A stretch of DNA of 26,629 bases from an uncultured Verrucomicrobiales bacterium (GCA_937916135.1 CALFTQ010000057.1:1-26629); one strand, 5' to 3'. Shown: positions 1 through 6,965, counted from the first letter of the stretch. Notes: a model not told the origin generated them from the sequence alone. Translations and numbers: made by a program.

Positions 1-151
1 CGAGGCACTTCTCGGTTTCCTCCAGGTTGATGATGTGGATGCCATTCTTCTGGGTCAGAATGTACTTCTTCATGTTCGGGTGCCACTTGCGGGTCTGATG
101 ACCAAAGTGAACACCGGCTTCCACCATCTTCGTAACGAGTTCGTTAATCAT
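1..151 (-). CDS. rpsB: 30S ribosomal protein S2, N-terminal part (cut by window edge)
   Basis: Reading the minus strand from the ATG at 151 gives about 50 residues that begin MINELVTKMVEAGVHFGHQT and continue RKWHPNMKKYILTQKNGIHI. This is the highly conserved start of ribosomal protein S2, including the GVHFGHQ(T)RKWHPNM signature. S2 binds the 30S head-body junction and is needed for S1 to join the subunit. The remaining roughly 200 residues lie beyond the left edge. A strong promoter lies upstream, and the leader of about 108 bases is long enough to hold an S2 autoregulatory structure, although none was recognised. The identification is certain; only the missing part is unseen. Confidence 0.96.
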   Translation of the reverse strand, partial: MINELVTKMVEAGVHFGHQTRKWHPNMKKYILTQKNGIHIINLEETEKCL

Positions 152-265
152 TGTATGTGTATATGTTGTGTGCAACCTTGCGGCAGGATGCACGGGGTTT
201 TGGAAGGTGCTGCGCTTAGCCCCCAGCCCTCCGTTGTTGGTATTGCAGCATCAGCGGGGACGCTG

Positions 266-294
266 AGGATACCCCCAACGCCCCCGTTTGTCAA
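266..294 (-). promoter_or_regulatory. rpsB promoter
   Basis: On the minus strand TTGACA (289-294) and TATCCT (266-271) are separated by exactly 17 bases, with an AT-rich stretch just upstream (295-315) that could act as an UP element. Transcription would start near 259, leaving a leader of about 108 bases before the rpsB ATG at 151. The first leader bases can fold into a small CAGCG/CGCTG-type hairpin. Confidence 0.75.
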
Positions 295-345
295 TTCAAA
301 TTTCAAATTTTAACGCTGAATTTTCAAGGCTTAAAGGCGCCTCGC

Positions 346-1356
346 TCAGCACTTGATGAGCGTGTACTCCGGCTTCTTGTTCCGGGGGGCGCGCAGGTAG
401 CGCACCAGGAAGAAGAGGAAGGCCAGCAGCATGAAGGCAGGGGCGCGGAGAATGCCGTAGTCCTTGATGGTGGCGCAGCCGGGGTCGGCTGGGTCGTAGA
501 GAGCGGTCACCTGCGAGCCTGCCGGGTATTTCGGCTCATCGTCAAAGCCGTAGAGGCTCTGCACCTTGTGCGTCTGGCCATCGGGGGTGTTGAAGGCAAG
601 CTGCGGGTGGTGCGTGGTCACGGTGCGGCGTGTCCATTTGCGGCCCCGCGTTTCCGTGCCCTGCTCGTAGCCCAGGATGGTGGCGGTGGTTTCCTGCCCG
701 CTCAGCAGGAGCCGGGTGCCTTGTGTATCCAGGCAGAACAGGCAGGCGGCCAGGGCAAGCGCGGCGAGGATGAGGTTGTAGCCCGGGCGGCGGTGCTCTT
801 CTTCCCGGGGGTAGCTGAATCCGGGGAGCTTGCGGGTTTCGCCCTCAGCGGGCAGTTCGACTCCCAGTTGGGTGAAAACCGGGGCCGGGTCCTGCTCCGG
901 GGGCAGGTTGATGAACCCGCGGGGCAGGTCTTCCTCCCCCTCCATTACTTCGCGGCCCAGGTAATAGTCCACATGCCCGCTGCTGCGGCGGAGCACCCGG
1001 CCCACCATGTCCCTGCGCACCCGGAAGGTGATGACCGTGGCGGGTTTGCCACGTTTCACGGGCGTTTCGATGATGAAGGCACGCCGGTTGCTCAGCACGT
1101 AGGAAATGCGGTGCGGGGCGCTTGTGCAGCTGTGCTCCGCACCGAAGATGCAGAGCAAGGCCAGTGCGCCCAGCTGATACGCTGGCCCAAAATCAATACT
1201 CTGGAGGCTAATGGAGAGTATGCCCAGCACTACCGCCACGCACCAGAGCAGGACGCGCAGGCGCATGGAACCGGGCGACTGTGGCTTGCGCAGCGACCAG
1301 AGGATTTCTTCACCTTCGTCCAGGTCAAAGGGCAGGGGATTATCCGGTGTTTTCAT
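346..1356 (-). CDS. DUF3592-type membrane protein with PH-like segment (paralogue 2)
   Basis: This is a 336-residue integral membrane protein of unknown function. Two hydrophobic segments near residues 30-75 are followed by a region with the bacterial PH-like signature YVLSNRRAFIIETP. A further hydrophobic segment lies near 195-215, and the next section (TATILGYEQGTETRG..., then PQLAFNTPDG and ALYDPADPGCATI) matches the DUF3592 pattern of membrane-anchored extracytoplasmic beta domains. A last membrane segment sits near the C terminus. It overlaps the upstream paralogue by four bases (ATGA), so the two are translationally coupled. The pair shows the same domain order and shared motifs (PAEGE, TTAT, YEQGTE, ATIKD), so it arose by tandem duplication. 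No enzymatic motif is visible. Confidence 0.8.
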   Translation of the reverse strand: MKTPDNPLPFDLDEGEEILWSLRKPQSPGSMRLRVLLWCVAVVLGILSISLQSIDFGPAYQLGALALLCIFGAEHSCTSAPHRISYVLSNRRAFIIETPVKRGKPATVITFRVRRDMVGRVLRRSSGHVDYYLGREVMEGEEDLPRGFINLPPEQDPAPVFTQLGVELPAEGETRKLPGFSYPREEEHRRPGYNLILAALALAACLFCLDTQGTRLLLSGQETTATILGYEQGTETRGRKWTRRTVTTHHPQLAFNTPDGQTHKVQSLYGFDDEPKYPAGSQVTALYDPADPGCATIKDYGILRAPAFMLLAFLFFLVRYLRAPRNKKPEYTLIKC

Positions 1357-2417
1357 GATGCGGCGCTTTCTTTGCTGGTGCTTTCTACTTCAATGACTTT
1401 CATGAGACGCTCCTCGCGCCAGAGTTTGTGAGATTTCCACACCTGCCACAGCGCCCAGAGCAGAGCGAGCAGGAAGAAGCCCGGACGCATGAGGATGCTG
1501 GTGTCCTTGATGGTGGCGCGGCGCGGGTCGGCGGCATCGTACAGTAATTCCACGGTGGCACCCGGTTTGCAGGCGGGGTGCTTGTCGTAGCCGGTCTGGC
1601 TGACGGTGAGGCAGTGTGCGCCGCTATCGGTCCGGAACATGACCACGGGGTAGTAGACAGTCACCTCGCGCCTGCTGCGGCGTCCGCCTCGTTCCTCGGT
1701 GCCCTGCTCATAGGTCACCACGGTGGCGGTGGTTGCCTTGCCGTGCAGGAAGAGATCGGCGCCGTGGTTGTCGTAGTCCAGCCCGAGCGCCAGCGCAAAC
1801 AGGCAGCTCAGGATGATGAACCCCGCAAAGTTCTGAGCGGCAGGCGTGGGGCGGGTGTATTCGCAGGTTTTGCGCTTTTTCTCCCCCTCGGCCGGGATAC
1901 TGGCGCCCACCCGGGCAAAAGCTGCTGCGGGGGCCAGCTCCGGCGGCAGATTCCTGAAACCATTGGCAAAGGCCACGTAACCCCGGCGTTCCTTGCCTAG
2001 CAGGTAATCCACCGTGCCGTTGCGGTGGCGCTTTACCTTGAATATCATGTGCGGGTGCACTTCGAAACTGAACACCAGGCATTTGCCGTCCGGTCTGGCC
2101 GGGCGCTCGATGATGCAGGCCCGCTTATTGGTGAGGGCATAGACCGTGCGGCGGTTGATGCGGCGTTCCTTCAAGAGGACATGCAGGCCCAGCACCAGCA
2201 GGAACAGGAATAAACCACCAGAAGCTGCCGCGATTTTTCCTGCCTCTGTGATGCCGCACACGCAGAAAATGACACCGCAGGCCGCGGTGAGCAGGAGCAG
2301 CACGCCGATGATAATCCAGTCGGTTCTCTCCGGGCGCCGCGGCATGGGGCATTGCCACAGGAGCTCTTCATTCCCGCCCAGCTCAAACGGCAGGGTTGTT
2401 TCAGTTTCAGGGTTCAT
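1353..2417 (-). CDS. DUF3592-type membrane protein with PH-like segment (paralogue 1)
   Basis: This 354-residue membrane protein is the upstream member of the tandem pair. Two hydrophobic helices near residues 33-85 are followed by the PH-like motif YALTNKRACIIERP, then a hydrophobic segment near 195-215. The DUF3592-type region contains TATVVTYEQGTEERG, GYDKHPACKPGATVELLYDAADPRRATIKD, and a final helix near 310-330. The C-terminal tail is charged and cytoplasmic-looking (REERLMKVIEVESTSKESAAS region). The stop overlaps the start of the second paralogue by four bases. DUF3592 proteins are often found as small membrane proteins without a known role, so no function is assigned. A promoter for the pair was not clearly recognised. 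Confidence 0.8.
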   Translation of the reverse strand: MNPETETTLPFELGGNEELLWQCPMPRRPERTDWIIIGVLLLLTAACGVIFCVCGITEAGKIAAASGGLFLFLLVLGLHVLLKERRINRRTVYALTNKRACIIERPARPDGKCLVFSFEVHPHMIFKVKRHRNGTVDYLLGKERRGYVAFANGFRNLPPELAPAAAFARVGASIPAEGEKKRKTCEYTRPTPAAQNFAGFIILSCLFALALGLDYDNHGADLFLHGKATTATVVTYEQGTEERGGRRSRREVTVYYPVVMFRTDSGAHCLTVSQTGYDKHPACKPGATVELLYDAADPRRATIKDTSILMRPGFFLLALLWALWQVWKSHKLWREERLMKVIEVESTSKESAAS

Positions 2418-2442
2418 CTCAGCGCTTATCCAACACGCGGCA

Positions 2443-2778
2443 TTATTTCTTTCCCGCCATGCGGGCAGCGAGCACCAGGTAGGTCACCAGTTTGGGGGTG
2501 GCGGCCAGCAGCTCCCGGATTTCTGCCGGAAAGGGCAGGGTGGTCACGGCTTCGGCCTGGATTTTTCCGCCACCTTTCATGGCCTCGGTCACAAAGTTCT
2601 GGATGATGCCGACGGCCTCTTTATTGCCCAGCAAGGTTTCAAGTTCGTTCTTGATGCCCTCCGGGCAGTTGGAGCGCAGGTTAGCCATTACCTTGTTGCG
2701 AATAGCGACAGCGGCAAGATTCTGAAGAAGTCCCATGGTCTGTGTTGTTTCTATGTGTTGTTCGGTTGTCTGCATCAT
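2443..2778 (-). CDS. small uncharacterised protein
   Basis: This protein has about 110 residues. The start is uncertain: two adjacent ATG codons (2778 and 2775) precede QTTEQHIETTQTMGLLQNLA, a further ATG lies at 2736, and the more distant ATG at 2820 lacks support. The sequence is a mainly helical cytoplasmic-type protein (LAAVAIRNKVMANL, LETLLGNKEAVGIIQNF) with a hydrophobic C-terminal helix (LVTYLVLAARMAGKK). No family was recognised. It ends 25 bases before the DUF3592 pair on the same strand and could be the first gene of that unit. It is divergent from the DinD homologue. Confidence 0.6.
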   Translation of the reverse strand: MMQTTEQHIETTQTMGLLQNLAAVAIRNKVMANLRSNCPEGIKNELETLLGNKEAVGIIQNFVTEAMKGGGKIQAEAVTTLPFPAEIRELLAATPKLVTYLVLAARMAGKK

Positions 2779-2820
2779 AACGCCTGGTGGTAGAAATGTC
2801 AAGGAATGATGCCATTCCAC

Positions 2821-2848
2821 TTGACAGATATTGTTGTATGAATAGAAT
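2821..2848 (+). promoter_or_regulatory. promoter of the dinD homologue
   Basis: TTGACA (2821-2826) and TAGAAT (2843-2848) are spaced by 16 bases. The start point would fall near 2855, about 8 bases before the ATG at 2863, so the leader is very short. No clear LexA-type palindrome was seen around it. Confidence 0.6.
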
Positions 2849-2862
2849 GAAAGACGGAAGAT

Positions 2863-3945
2863 ATGGATTCAGATAAAATTATAGCACTTAAAGAGAAATT
2901 TGACTCATTGGCAGAGTTTTATGGCGAGGCGGGAGAGGTGGAAGTATGGCGTGCGAGGCGACTGCAGGAACTGTTTGGGTATCAGAAGTGGGAAAATTTC
3001 GAACTAGTAATAGAGCGTGCCATAATCTCATGTCAAAATGGAGGTCTCAATGCGGAGGACCATTTTCTGAAGACAACGGGAGAAGTGGTGCTGGGCAAAG
3101 GAGGACGCCGTGAGATTGCAGACTACATCTTGACTCGCTATGCTGGCTATCTGGTTGCTCAGAATGGCGATCCTCGCAAGGAAGAGATAGCTTTTGCTCA
3201 AAGTTATTTTGCTGTGCAAACGAGGCGGGTGGAAATAATTCAAGAGCGGTTGTCATATATTGAGAGAGCTCAGGTTCGTCACCGGCTTCAGGAATCTGAA
3301 AAGCTGTTATCTCAGAATATCTATGAACGTGGCGTGGACGAGAAAGGCTTTGGGCGGATTCGTTCAAAGGGAGATGCTGCGTTATTCGGCGGCATACCGA
3401 CGGCAGAAATGAAGTCAAGGCTTGCCATGAACCCCAATCGTCCTCTGGCGGATTTCTTACCAACTTTGACGATAGCTGCAAAGAATCTTGCAACCGAAAT
3501 GACCAACTATAATGTGGTTCAGCAGGATTTACAGGGGGAATATAAAATAACGGGTGAACATGTGCAAAATAATGCATCTGTCCGGGATATGTTAGTCAAA
3601 CGTGGAATTATTCCGGAGCAGTTACCTCCGGAAGAAGATTTCCGCAAACAGGAGAGGCGGGCAAAGGCTCAGGAGAAGAGATTGGCAATCTCCACTCTTG
3701 GCATACCACATTTAGCTAATGGTGAGAGTGAGAAAAAAATAAACTATGAAACGGGTAATGCTGTGGAAAGTAAAATTATTTCATATCTGGAAAATAGAGA
3801 GTTTGCCACTTCCGCAGATATAGCTCGTTTTGTGAATATGAGTCCTGCATCTGTGTCTCGTCATGCAAACAGGTTGGTTGCACAAGGAAAATTAAGAAAG
3901 GAAATACAGGGAAAAAGGACGATTATCTGGATGAAAGCGGAGTAA
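2863..3945 (+). CDS. dinD: DinD-like DNA-damage-inducible protein with C-terminal winged helix
   Basis: This protein has 360 residues. Residues 20-275 follow E. coli DinD closely in order and motif: WRARRLQELFGY near 28, the SCQNGG..AEDHF stretch near 55-67, the diagnostic RYAGYLVAQNGDP near 92, and YFAVQTRR near 115. E. coli DinD is an SOS-induced protein reported to act on RecA filaments. That activity is family knowledge and is not shown here. E. coli DinD is about 275 residues. Here an extra region (about 295-360) contains a winged-helix pattern (VESKIISYLENREFATSADI, then FVNMSPASVSRHANRLVAQGKL), suggesting direct DNA binding. The gene is visibly AT-richer than its neighbours with different codon use, which fits horizontal acquisition. 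Confidence 0.85.
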   Translation: MDSDKIIALKEKFDSLAEFYGEAGEVEVWRARRLQELFGYQKWENFELVIERAIISCQNGGLNAEDHFLKTTGEVVLGKGGRREIADYILTRYAGYLVAQNGDPRKEEIAFAQSYFAVQTRRVEIIQERLSYIERAQVRHRLQESEKLLSQNIYERGVDEKGFGRIRSKGDAALFGGIPTAEMKSRLAMNPNRPLADFLPTLTIAAKNLATEMTNYNVVQQDLQGEYKITGEHVQNNASVRDMLVKRGIIPEQLPPEEDFRKQERRAKAQEKRLAISTLGIPHLANGESEKKINYETGNAVESKIISYLENREFATSADIARFVNMSPASVSRHANRLVAQGKLRKEIQGKRTIIWMKAE

Positions 3946-3986
3946 TATTTCATCATTTTCCTGGCGTCGGGAAAATGATGAAATAT
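3945..3986. terminator. long perfect inverted repeat after dinD
   Basis: There are 17-bp perfect arms (3945-3961 and 3970-3986) around an 8-base loop, and the left arm starts at the last base of the dinD stop codon. The 3' side lacks a U tract, but both ends are AT-rich, so a bidirectional terminator or an mRNA-stabilising hairpin is likely. Confidence 0.55.
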
Positions 3987-4025
3987 ACGTTATATCAACA
4001 TATTATGTAATATAAATGGTGGAAA

Positions 4026-4667
4026 ATGAACCGCTGCTGTACCCTGTTTCTGCTGGTGTTACTGGTGGTGGGGCTGAGTTCGTGCGTGTGCCACACCTCG
4101 GCCTCGCTGATGGACAGTTGCACCTATCGCCCCTCTGAGCCGGAGAAAAGGGTGCAACCGAAGGTCTACCGGCTGGGGGAGCAGTTTTACCTGGAGCATA
4201 CCGTCACCTACCAATGCCGGGAGGATAAAGTGCGCATAGGCGGCATGGCTGCCGTGGCGGGCAGTGAGGTGTATCTCCCCTTTGGCTATGAACGCGAGCC
4301 GATGCAGAAAACGCTCTATTTCCTGCTCAGCAGCAAGGATGCCAGGGCTTACCTGAATGTCGATGTGCCCGAGGCGCCCCCGGAAATGCGCCGGATTATG
4401 GCTCAGGAGGATTGGGATGCTGCTGCCGCGGTGGAGGTGCCTGCGCCTAGGGCTTCGTTGGTGGTTCAGACCATGGATGACGCGGCGGTATGCTGCAAAT
4501 ACTTTTCCGGCGATAACAGGTTCTCTCTGCATGTGCCTTCCTGCTATTCGGGGGATGTGGTGTTGAAGGCTCCGCTGTCCCTCCTGCTGCTGGGGGTGGA
4601 TATCCCGGTTTCGATTGTCTCCACTCTGCTTGTGTGTACGGGGATTCCCGGTTTGCTCGGATATTAA
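4026..4667 (+). CDS. putative lipoprotein, YceK/YidQ-like C terminus
   Basis: This protein has 213 residues and starts with a classic lipoprotein signal: a short basic N terminus, a hydrophobic stretch and the lipobox LSSC with the acylated cysteine at residue 20. The middle has no recognised domain and includes several cysteines (residues near 61 and 157-158). The C terminus (APLSLLLLGVDIPVSIVSTLLVCTG split over 170-205) resembles the end of YceK/YidQ-type lipoproteins, in which a proline-bounded hydrophobic segment closes the protein. That match is from memory and weak. It is followed after 18 bases by another envelope protein on the same strand, so the two probably form a unit. Its function is unknown. 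Confidence 0.7.
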   Translation: MNRCCTLFLLVLLVVGLSSCVCHTSASLMDSCTYRPSEPEKRVQPKVYRLGEQFYLEHTVTYQCREDKVRIGGMAAVAGSEVYLPFGYEREPMQKTLYFLLSSKDARAYLNVDVPEAPPEMRRIMAQEDWDAAAAVEVPAPRASLVVQTMDDAAVCCKYFSGDNRFSLHVPSCYSGDVVLKAPLSLLLLGVDIPVSIVSTLLVCTGIPGLLGY

Positions 4668-4685
4668 CAAGCTGAAAAATCAACG

Positions 4686-5285
4686 ATGAAGATGTACCCG
4701 AAATGGCATAGGTGCGGATGGCGGCGTGTCTGCTGGGGCGTCGCCGGTTTGCTTATGCTGTTGTTGTGGTGGGTGGTATCACCCGCCAGGCGGGAGTTTG
4801 TGTACCGAGTGGGACCGGAATCAACCTACAAGGATATGGCTGATGTGTACATGCAGAAGTATTTACACTTGGCAGAAAAGGTCTGGGACTTGCCTTTTCT
4901 TTTGGAAGATGAGCGGGGGCGACGCGTGCCTTTCAGGGTGGGCATGATGTATTCGGGGGTGCTGTACAGCCGGATTTTCTTTTTTGCAGCCGCTGCCCCC
5001 GACCACGTTTGCATACATGGCTGGGATAAGGGGGTACTCGTTTTCCGCTCGTTTCACCTGGCTGATAAGGAAGCGATTGCTGATTACTTGCGGCAGGATA
5101 TGCAGCGTTTTGAAAAAGAACGTGGTGCTTTACACTGGGCTGTCTTTGCTCTGGCTCCGGAACATGTTGATATGCGGCTTGCGTCGCATATAGAGCTGTT
5201 GCATTATCTGGGGGAGGTCTTACCGGCCTCACCGGAGGTAGTCCCGTATATCGCCCCCTACGGCGAGGAGTTTCATACGCACTGA
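4686..5285 (+). CDS. uncharacterised single-pass membrane protein
   Basis: This protein has 199 residues. A basic N terminus (KWHRCGWRR) is followed by one strongly hydrophobic helix (near 18-33, LLMLLLWWVV), so the N terminus stays inside and the remaining 165 residues face the periplasm. The soluble part has no motif I recognise. It contains FRVGMMYSGVLYSRIFFF and a helical C-terminal half (LADKEAIADYLRQDMQRFEK). It lies 18 bases after the lipoprotein gene and is probably co-transcribed with it. The SRP RNA gene follows after a separate promoter. Confidence 0.65.
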   Translation: MKMYPKWHRCGWRRVCWGVAGLLMLLLWWVVSPARREFVYRVGPESTYKDMADVYMQKYLHLAEKVWDLPFLLEDERGRRVPFRVGMMYSGVLYSRIFFFAAAAPDHVCIHGWDKGVLVFRSFHLADKEAIADYLRQDMQRFEKERGALHWAVFALAPEHVDMRLASHIELLHYLGEVLPASPEVVPYIAPYGEEFHTH

Positions 5286-5310
5286 AATGACGGCATTTCA
5301 CACAAAATAC

Positions 5311-5339
5311 TTGACGCCGCGGGGCTTGGCTGGCATACT
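5311..5339 (+). promoter_or_regulatory. promoter of the SRP RNA gene
   Basis: TTGACG (5311-5316) and CATACT (5334-5339) are 17 bases apart. The predicted start, near 5346, matches the 5' end of the folded RNA. Confidence 0.65.
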
Positions 5340-5346
5340 CACACCT

Positions 5347-5449
5347 GCCGCCGGGAGCACCCCCGGAGGTATAGCTGGAAAACCCCGCCAGGACCGAGAG
5401 GTAGCAACGGTATTCAGACTATGCTTGTCGGGGTGTTGTTCCCGGCGGT
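5347..5449 (+). ncRNA. ffs: small signal recognition particle RNA (4.5S type)
   Basis: The apical domain is unmistakable: GCCAGGACCGAGAGGTAGCA (around 5387-5406), with the symmetric and asymmetric internal loops that bind Ffh and a GAGA tetraloop, followed by ACGGTA. The ends close into one long hairpin: CCGCCGGGA (5348-5356) pairs perfectly with TCCCGGCGG (5440-5448), and GCACCCC (5357-5363) pairs with GGGGTGT (5430-5436). The length of about 102 bases is normal for the Alu-less bacterial form. It directs ribosomes making membrane proteins to FtsY. It has its own promoter and is followed at once by a T-rich tract. Confidence 0.9.
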
Positions 5450-5460
5450 TTTCTTTTTGT
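5440..5460 (+). terminator. terminator of the SRP RNA
   Basis: The closing helix of the SRP RNA (3' arm 5440-5448) runs directly into TTTTCTTTTTG (5449-5459), so the RNA's own stem serves as an intrinsic terminator. Confidence 0.75.
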
Positions 5461-5493
5461 TTCCCCTCCCGCAACCCCGCCCAAGAAGAGATG

Positions 5494-5517
5494 TTTCATT
5501 CCCGAACGGGAATGAAA
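5494..5517. promoter_or_regulatory. palindromic operator O1 of the HipB-like regulator
   Basis: This is a perfect 24-bp palindrome: TTTCATTCCCG, AA, CGGGAATGAAA. Its centre lies at 5505.5. It is the first of three like-built palindromes ahead of the regulator gene. Confidence 0.7.
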
Positions 5518-5544
5518 TGAAGAAGAACATCACAGAAATTGAGT

Positions 5545-5568
5545 TTTTATTCCCGGGCGGTAATAAAA
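5545..5568. promoter_or_regulatory. palindromic operator O2 of the HipB-like regulator
   Basis: TTTTATTCCCG, GG, CGGTAATAAAA, with one mismatch between the arms. Its centre lies at 5556.5, exactly 51 bp from O1. Confidence 0.65.
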
Positions 5569-5595
5569 GATTTGAAATTCGCCGTGGATGTGATA

Positions 5596-5619
5596 TTCTA
5601 TTCCCGAACGGGAATGAAA
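5596..5619. promoter_or_regulatory. palindromic operator O3, abutting the regulator start codon
   Basis: TTCTATTCCCG, AA, CGGGAATGAAA, with two mismatches. Its centre lies at 5607.5, exactly 51 bp from O2. It ends two bases before the ATG at 5621, so bound protein would cover the start region. This is the position expected of an autoregulatory antitoxin operator. Confidence 0.65.
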
Positions 5620-5620
5620 T

Positions 5621-5851
5621 ATGAACAAGAGTAAGCTCAGAACAGCGGCAGAGATAGGGAGGCTTGTGCGGGAGACGCGCAAGGCGCAGGGAATTTCGCA
5701 GGAGCAACTGGCCGGAGTGGCCAACACGGGAGTACGCTTTGTTTCTGATTTGGAAAACGGCAAACCTTCCATTCAGGTAGACAAAATGATTCAGGTGCTG
5801 GAGGCTCTGGGACTGGGTTTATATGCTATGAACCGCTGGGAGATTAAGTGA
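5621..5851 (+). CDS. HipB-like XRE-family regulator
   Basis: This protein has 76 residues and is almost entirely a helix-turn-helix domain of the HipB/y4mF type: TAAEIGRLVRETRKAQGISQ, then EQLAGVANTGVRFVSDLENG, then KPSIQVDKMIQVLEALGLGL. HipB proteins bind palindromes as dimers and neutralise the kinase toxin HipA. Three matching palindromes lie directly upstream. The stop codon overlaps the next ATG (TGATG), the usual hipBA arrangement, but the downstream partner is only a 35-codon remnant. It is therefore an orphan antitoxin or regulator unless a HipA is encoded elsewhere. Confidence 0.85.
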   Translation: MNKSKLRTAAEIGRLVRETRKAQGISQEQLAGVANTGVRFVSDLENGKPSIQVDKMIQVLEALGLGLYAMNRWEIK

Positions 5852-5958
5852 TGGAACAATTACACGTCTATTTGCGCGGGGAGCGGGTGGGAATCCTGGT
5901 ATATGCAGAGATTCAATCCGGAATCCGCCGCAGAATGCAGCAGCTGGAGAGAGTATAA
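5851..5958 (+). pseudogene. hipA remnant (35 codons)
   Basis: The reading frame overlaps the regulator stop (TGATG) and begins MEQLHVYLRGERVGILVYA, which is the opening beta-strand pattern of HipA-type kinase toxins (LxVYLxGxxVGxL). Full HipA is about 400-440 residues. Here only 16 further residues (EIQSGIRRRMQQLERV) follow before a stop. That tail has the helical look of HipA C termini, so an internal in-frame deletion joining the first 19 and last 16 codons is possible. This is inference. The kinase core (ATP-binding and catalytic loops) is absent, so no toxin activity is expected. Confidence 0.6.
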
Positions 5959-5976
5959 GCCTTCTCAGCCGTGGTG

Positions 5977-6939
5977 CTACGCCCCCTTGGGCAGGAAGTA
6001 GCCGCGCTGCTTATCGTTGATGGGAAGGCCGGCGATTTCCATGACGTGGAGCATTTCCTCCCAGAGGCGGCGGCGCTCGCCGAGGTCGCTGGTGCGGAGC
6101 AGGTAGCTGGGGTGGTGAGTCACCACCACGGGGATGCCGCGGAAGTTCCAGGTGCGCTCCTGATAGGCGGCCAGGGGCAGGTTGCCCTGCTGCAGCAGGC
6201 CGCGGGCCGCCATGACGCCCAGGGCTACAATCACGCGTGGCTGCACCAGCTGCATTTCAAAATCAAAGACCGGCAGGCTGAAGAGCAGTTCCTTATCGCT
6301 GGGCGGGCGGGTGTTGAGCGTCTGGCGCGGCTGGGCCGGGCGGAATTTGAGCAGCTGGGTCAGGTACACCTGCTCGCGGGTCAGGGCCATGGCTTTGAGC
6401 ATGCCATCCAGCTTGCCGCCGGCCTCACCCTGGAAGGGAAGCCCGGCTTTTTCGTCCTGGTAGCCGGGGGCATCGCCCACAAACACGATATCTGCCTGCC
6501 GGTTTCCCTGCGGCAGCACCACTTTCTCGCGCAGGGTGCCCAGCTGGCGCAGCGGGGCCCAGGTGGGCAGAATGCGCTGCATATTGGCCCAGGCTTCATC
6601 GGCATTGCTGCCGCCGGGGCGGAAGAAGGGCACCTCCTCCTGCTCCTGCACCGGCTCCTCGGGCAGGGGCTTGCTGAGCTCGGCGCTCAGTCTGGTCTCC
6701 GGTGCGGCGGGGGTATCAATCATCTCCGCCGGGACATCCTGCTGCATGAGCTGTGGCCCCATGGGCTCTGCGGGCCGGGCCGCAGGCACCGGTGCCACCG
6801 GGGCAGGGCGCCCACCTCGCCTGGCGGCCAGCATCCACTCGCGCAGCACCAGGCGCGCTTCTTCATCCACAGCCAGCCGCTGCACCCCCCGCGTCTGCAG
6901 GGTGTGAAGGTAATCGAGGACTAAGCTGCGGAGATTCAT
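5977..6939 (-). CDS. uracil-DNA glycosylase, family 4-like, lacking Fe-S cysteines
   Basis: This 320-residue protein starts at the ATG at 6939; longer in-frame starts add an unrelated, poorly coding extension. Residues 1-110 are a helical start and a proline/alanine-rich linker. The catalytic domain follows, with motif GDAPGYQDEKAGLPFQGEAG (155-174), then YLTQLLKFRPA (192-202), VIVALGVMAARGLL (237-249) and HHPSYLLR (275-282). These match the water-activating, uracil-binding and DNA-intercalating motifs of family 4 uracil glycosylases, which start base-excision repair. Typical family 4 enzymes hold a 4Fe-4S cluster with four cysteines (for example KCRPP, where this one has KFRPA). This protein contains no cysteine at all, so it cannot carry that cluster. 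Confidence 0.85.
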   Translation of the reverse strand: MNLRSLVLDYLHTLQTRGVQRLAVDEEARLVLREWMLAARRGGRPAPVAPVPAARPAEPMGPQLMQQDVPAEMIDTPAAPETRLSAELSKPLPEEPVQEQEEVPFFRPGGSNADEAWANMQRILPTWAPLRQLGTLREKVVLPQGNRQADIVFVGDAPGYQDEKAGLPFQGEAGGKLDGMLKAMALTREQVYLTQLLKFRPAQPRQTLNTRPPSDKELLFSLPVFDFEMQLVQPRVIVALGVMAARGLLQQGNLPLAAYQERTWNFRGIPVVVTHHPSYLLRTSDLGERRRLWEEMLHVMEIAGLPINDKQRGYFLPKGA

Positions 6940-6965
6940 GAAGAGAGGTAGAATTTTGGATTTTT

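Noticed and set aside
5851..5958. Functional HipBA toxin-antitoxin module
   Set aside because: Only the first about 19 HipA residues and a short tail are present; the kinase core is missing and the next gene is a glycosylase on the other strand.
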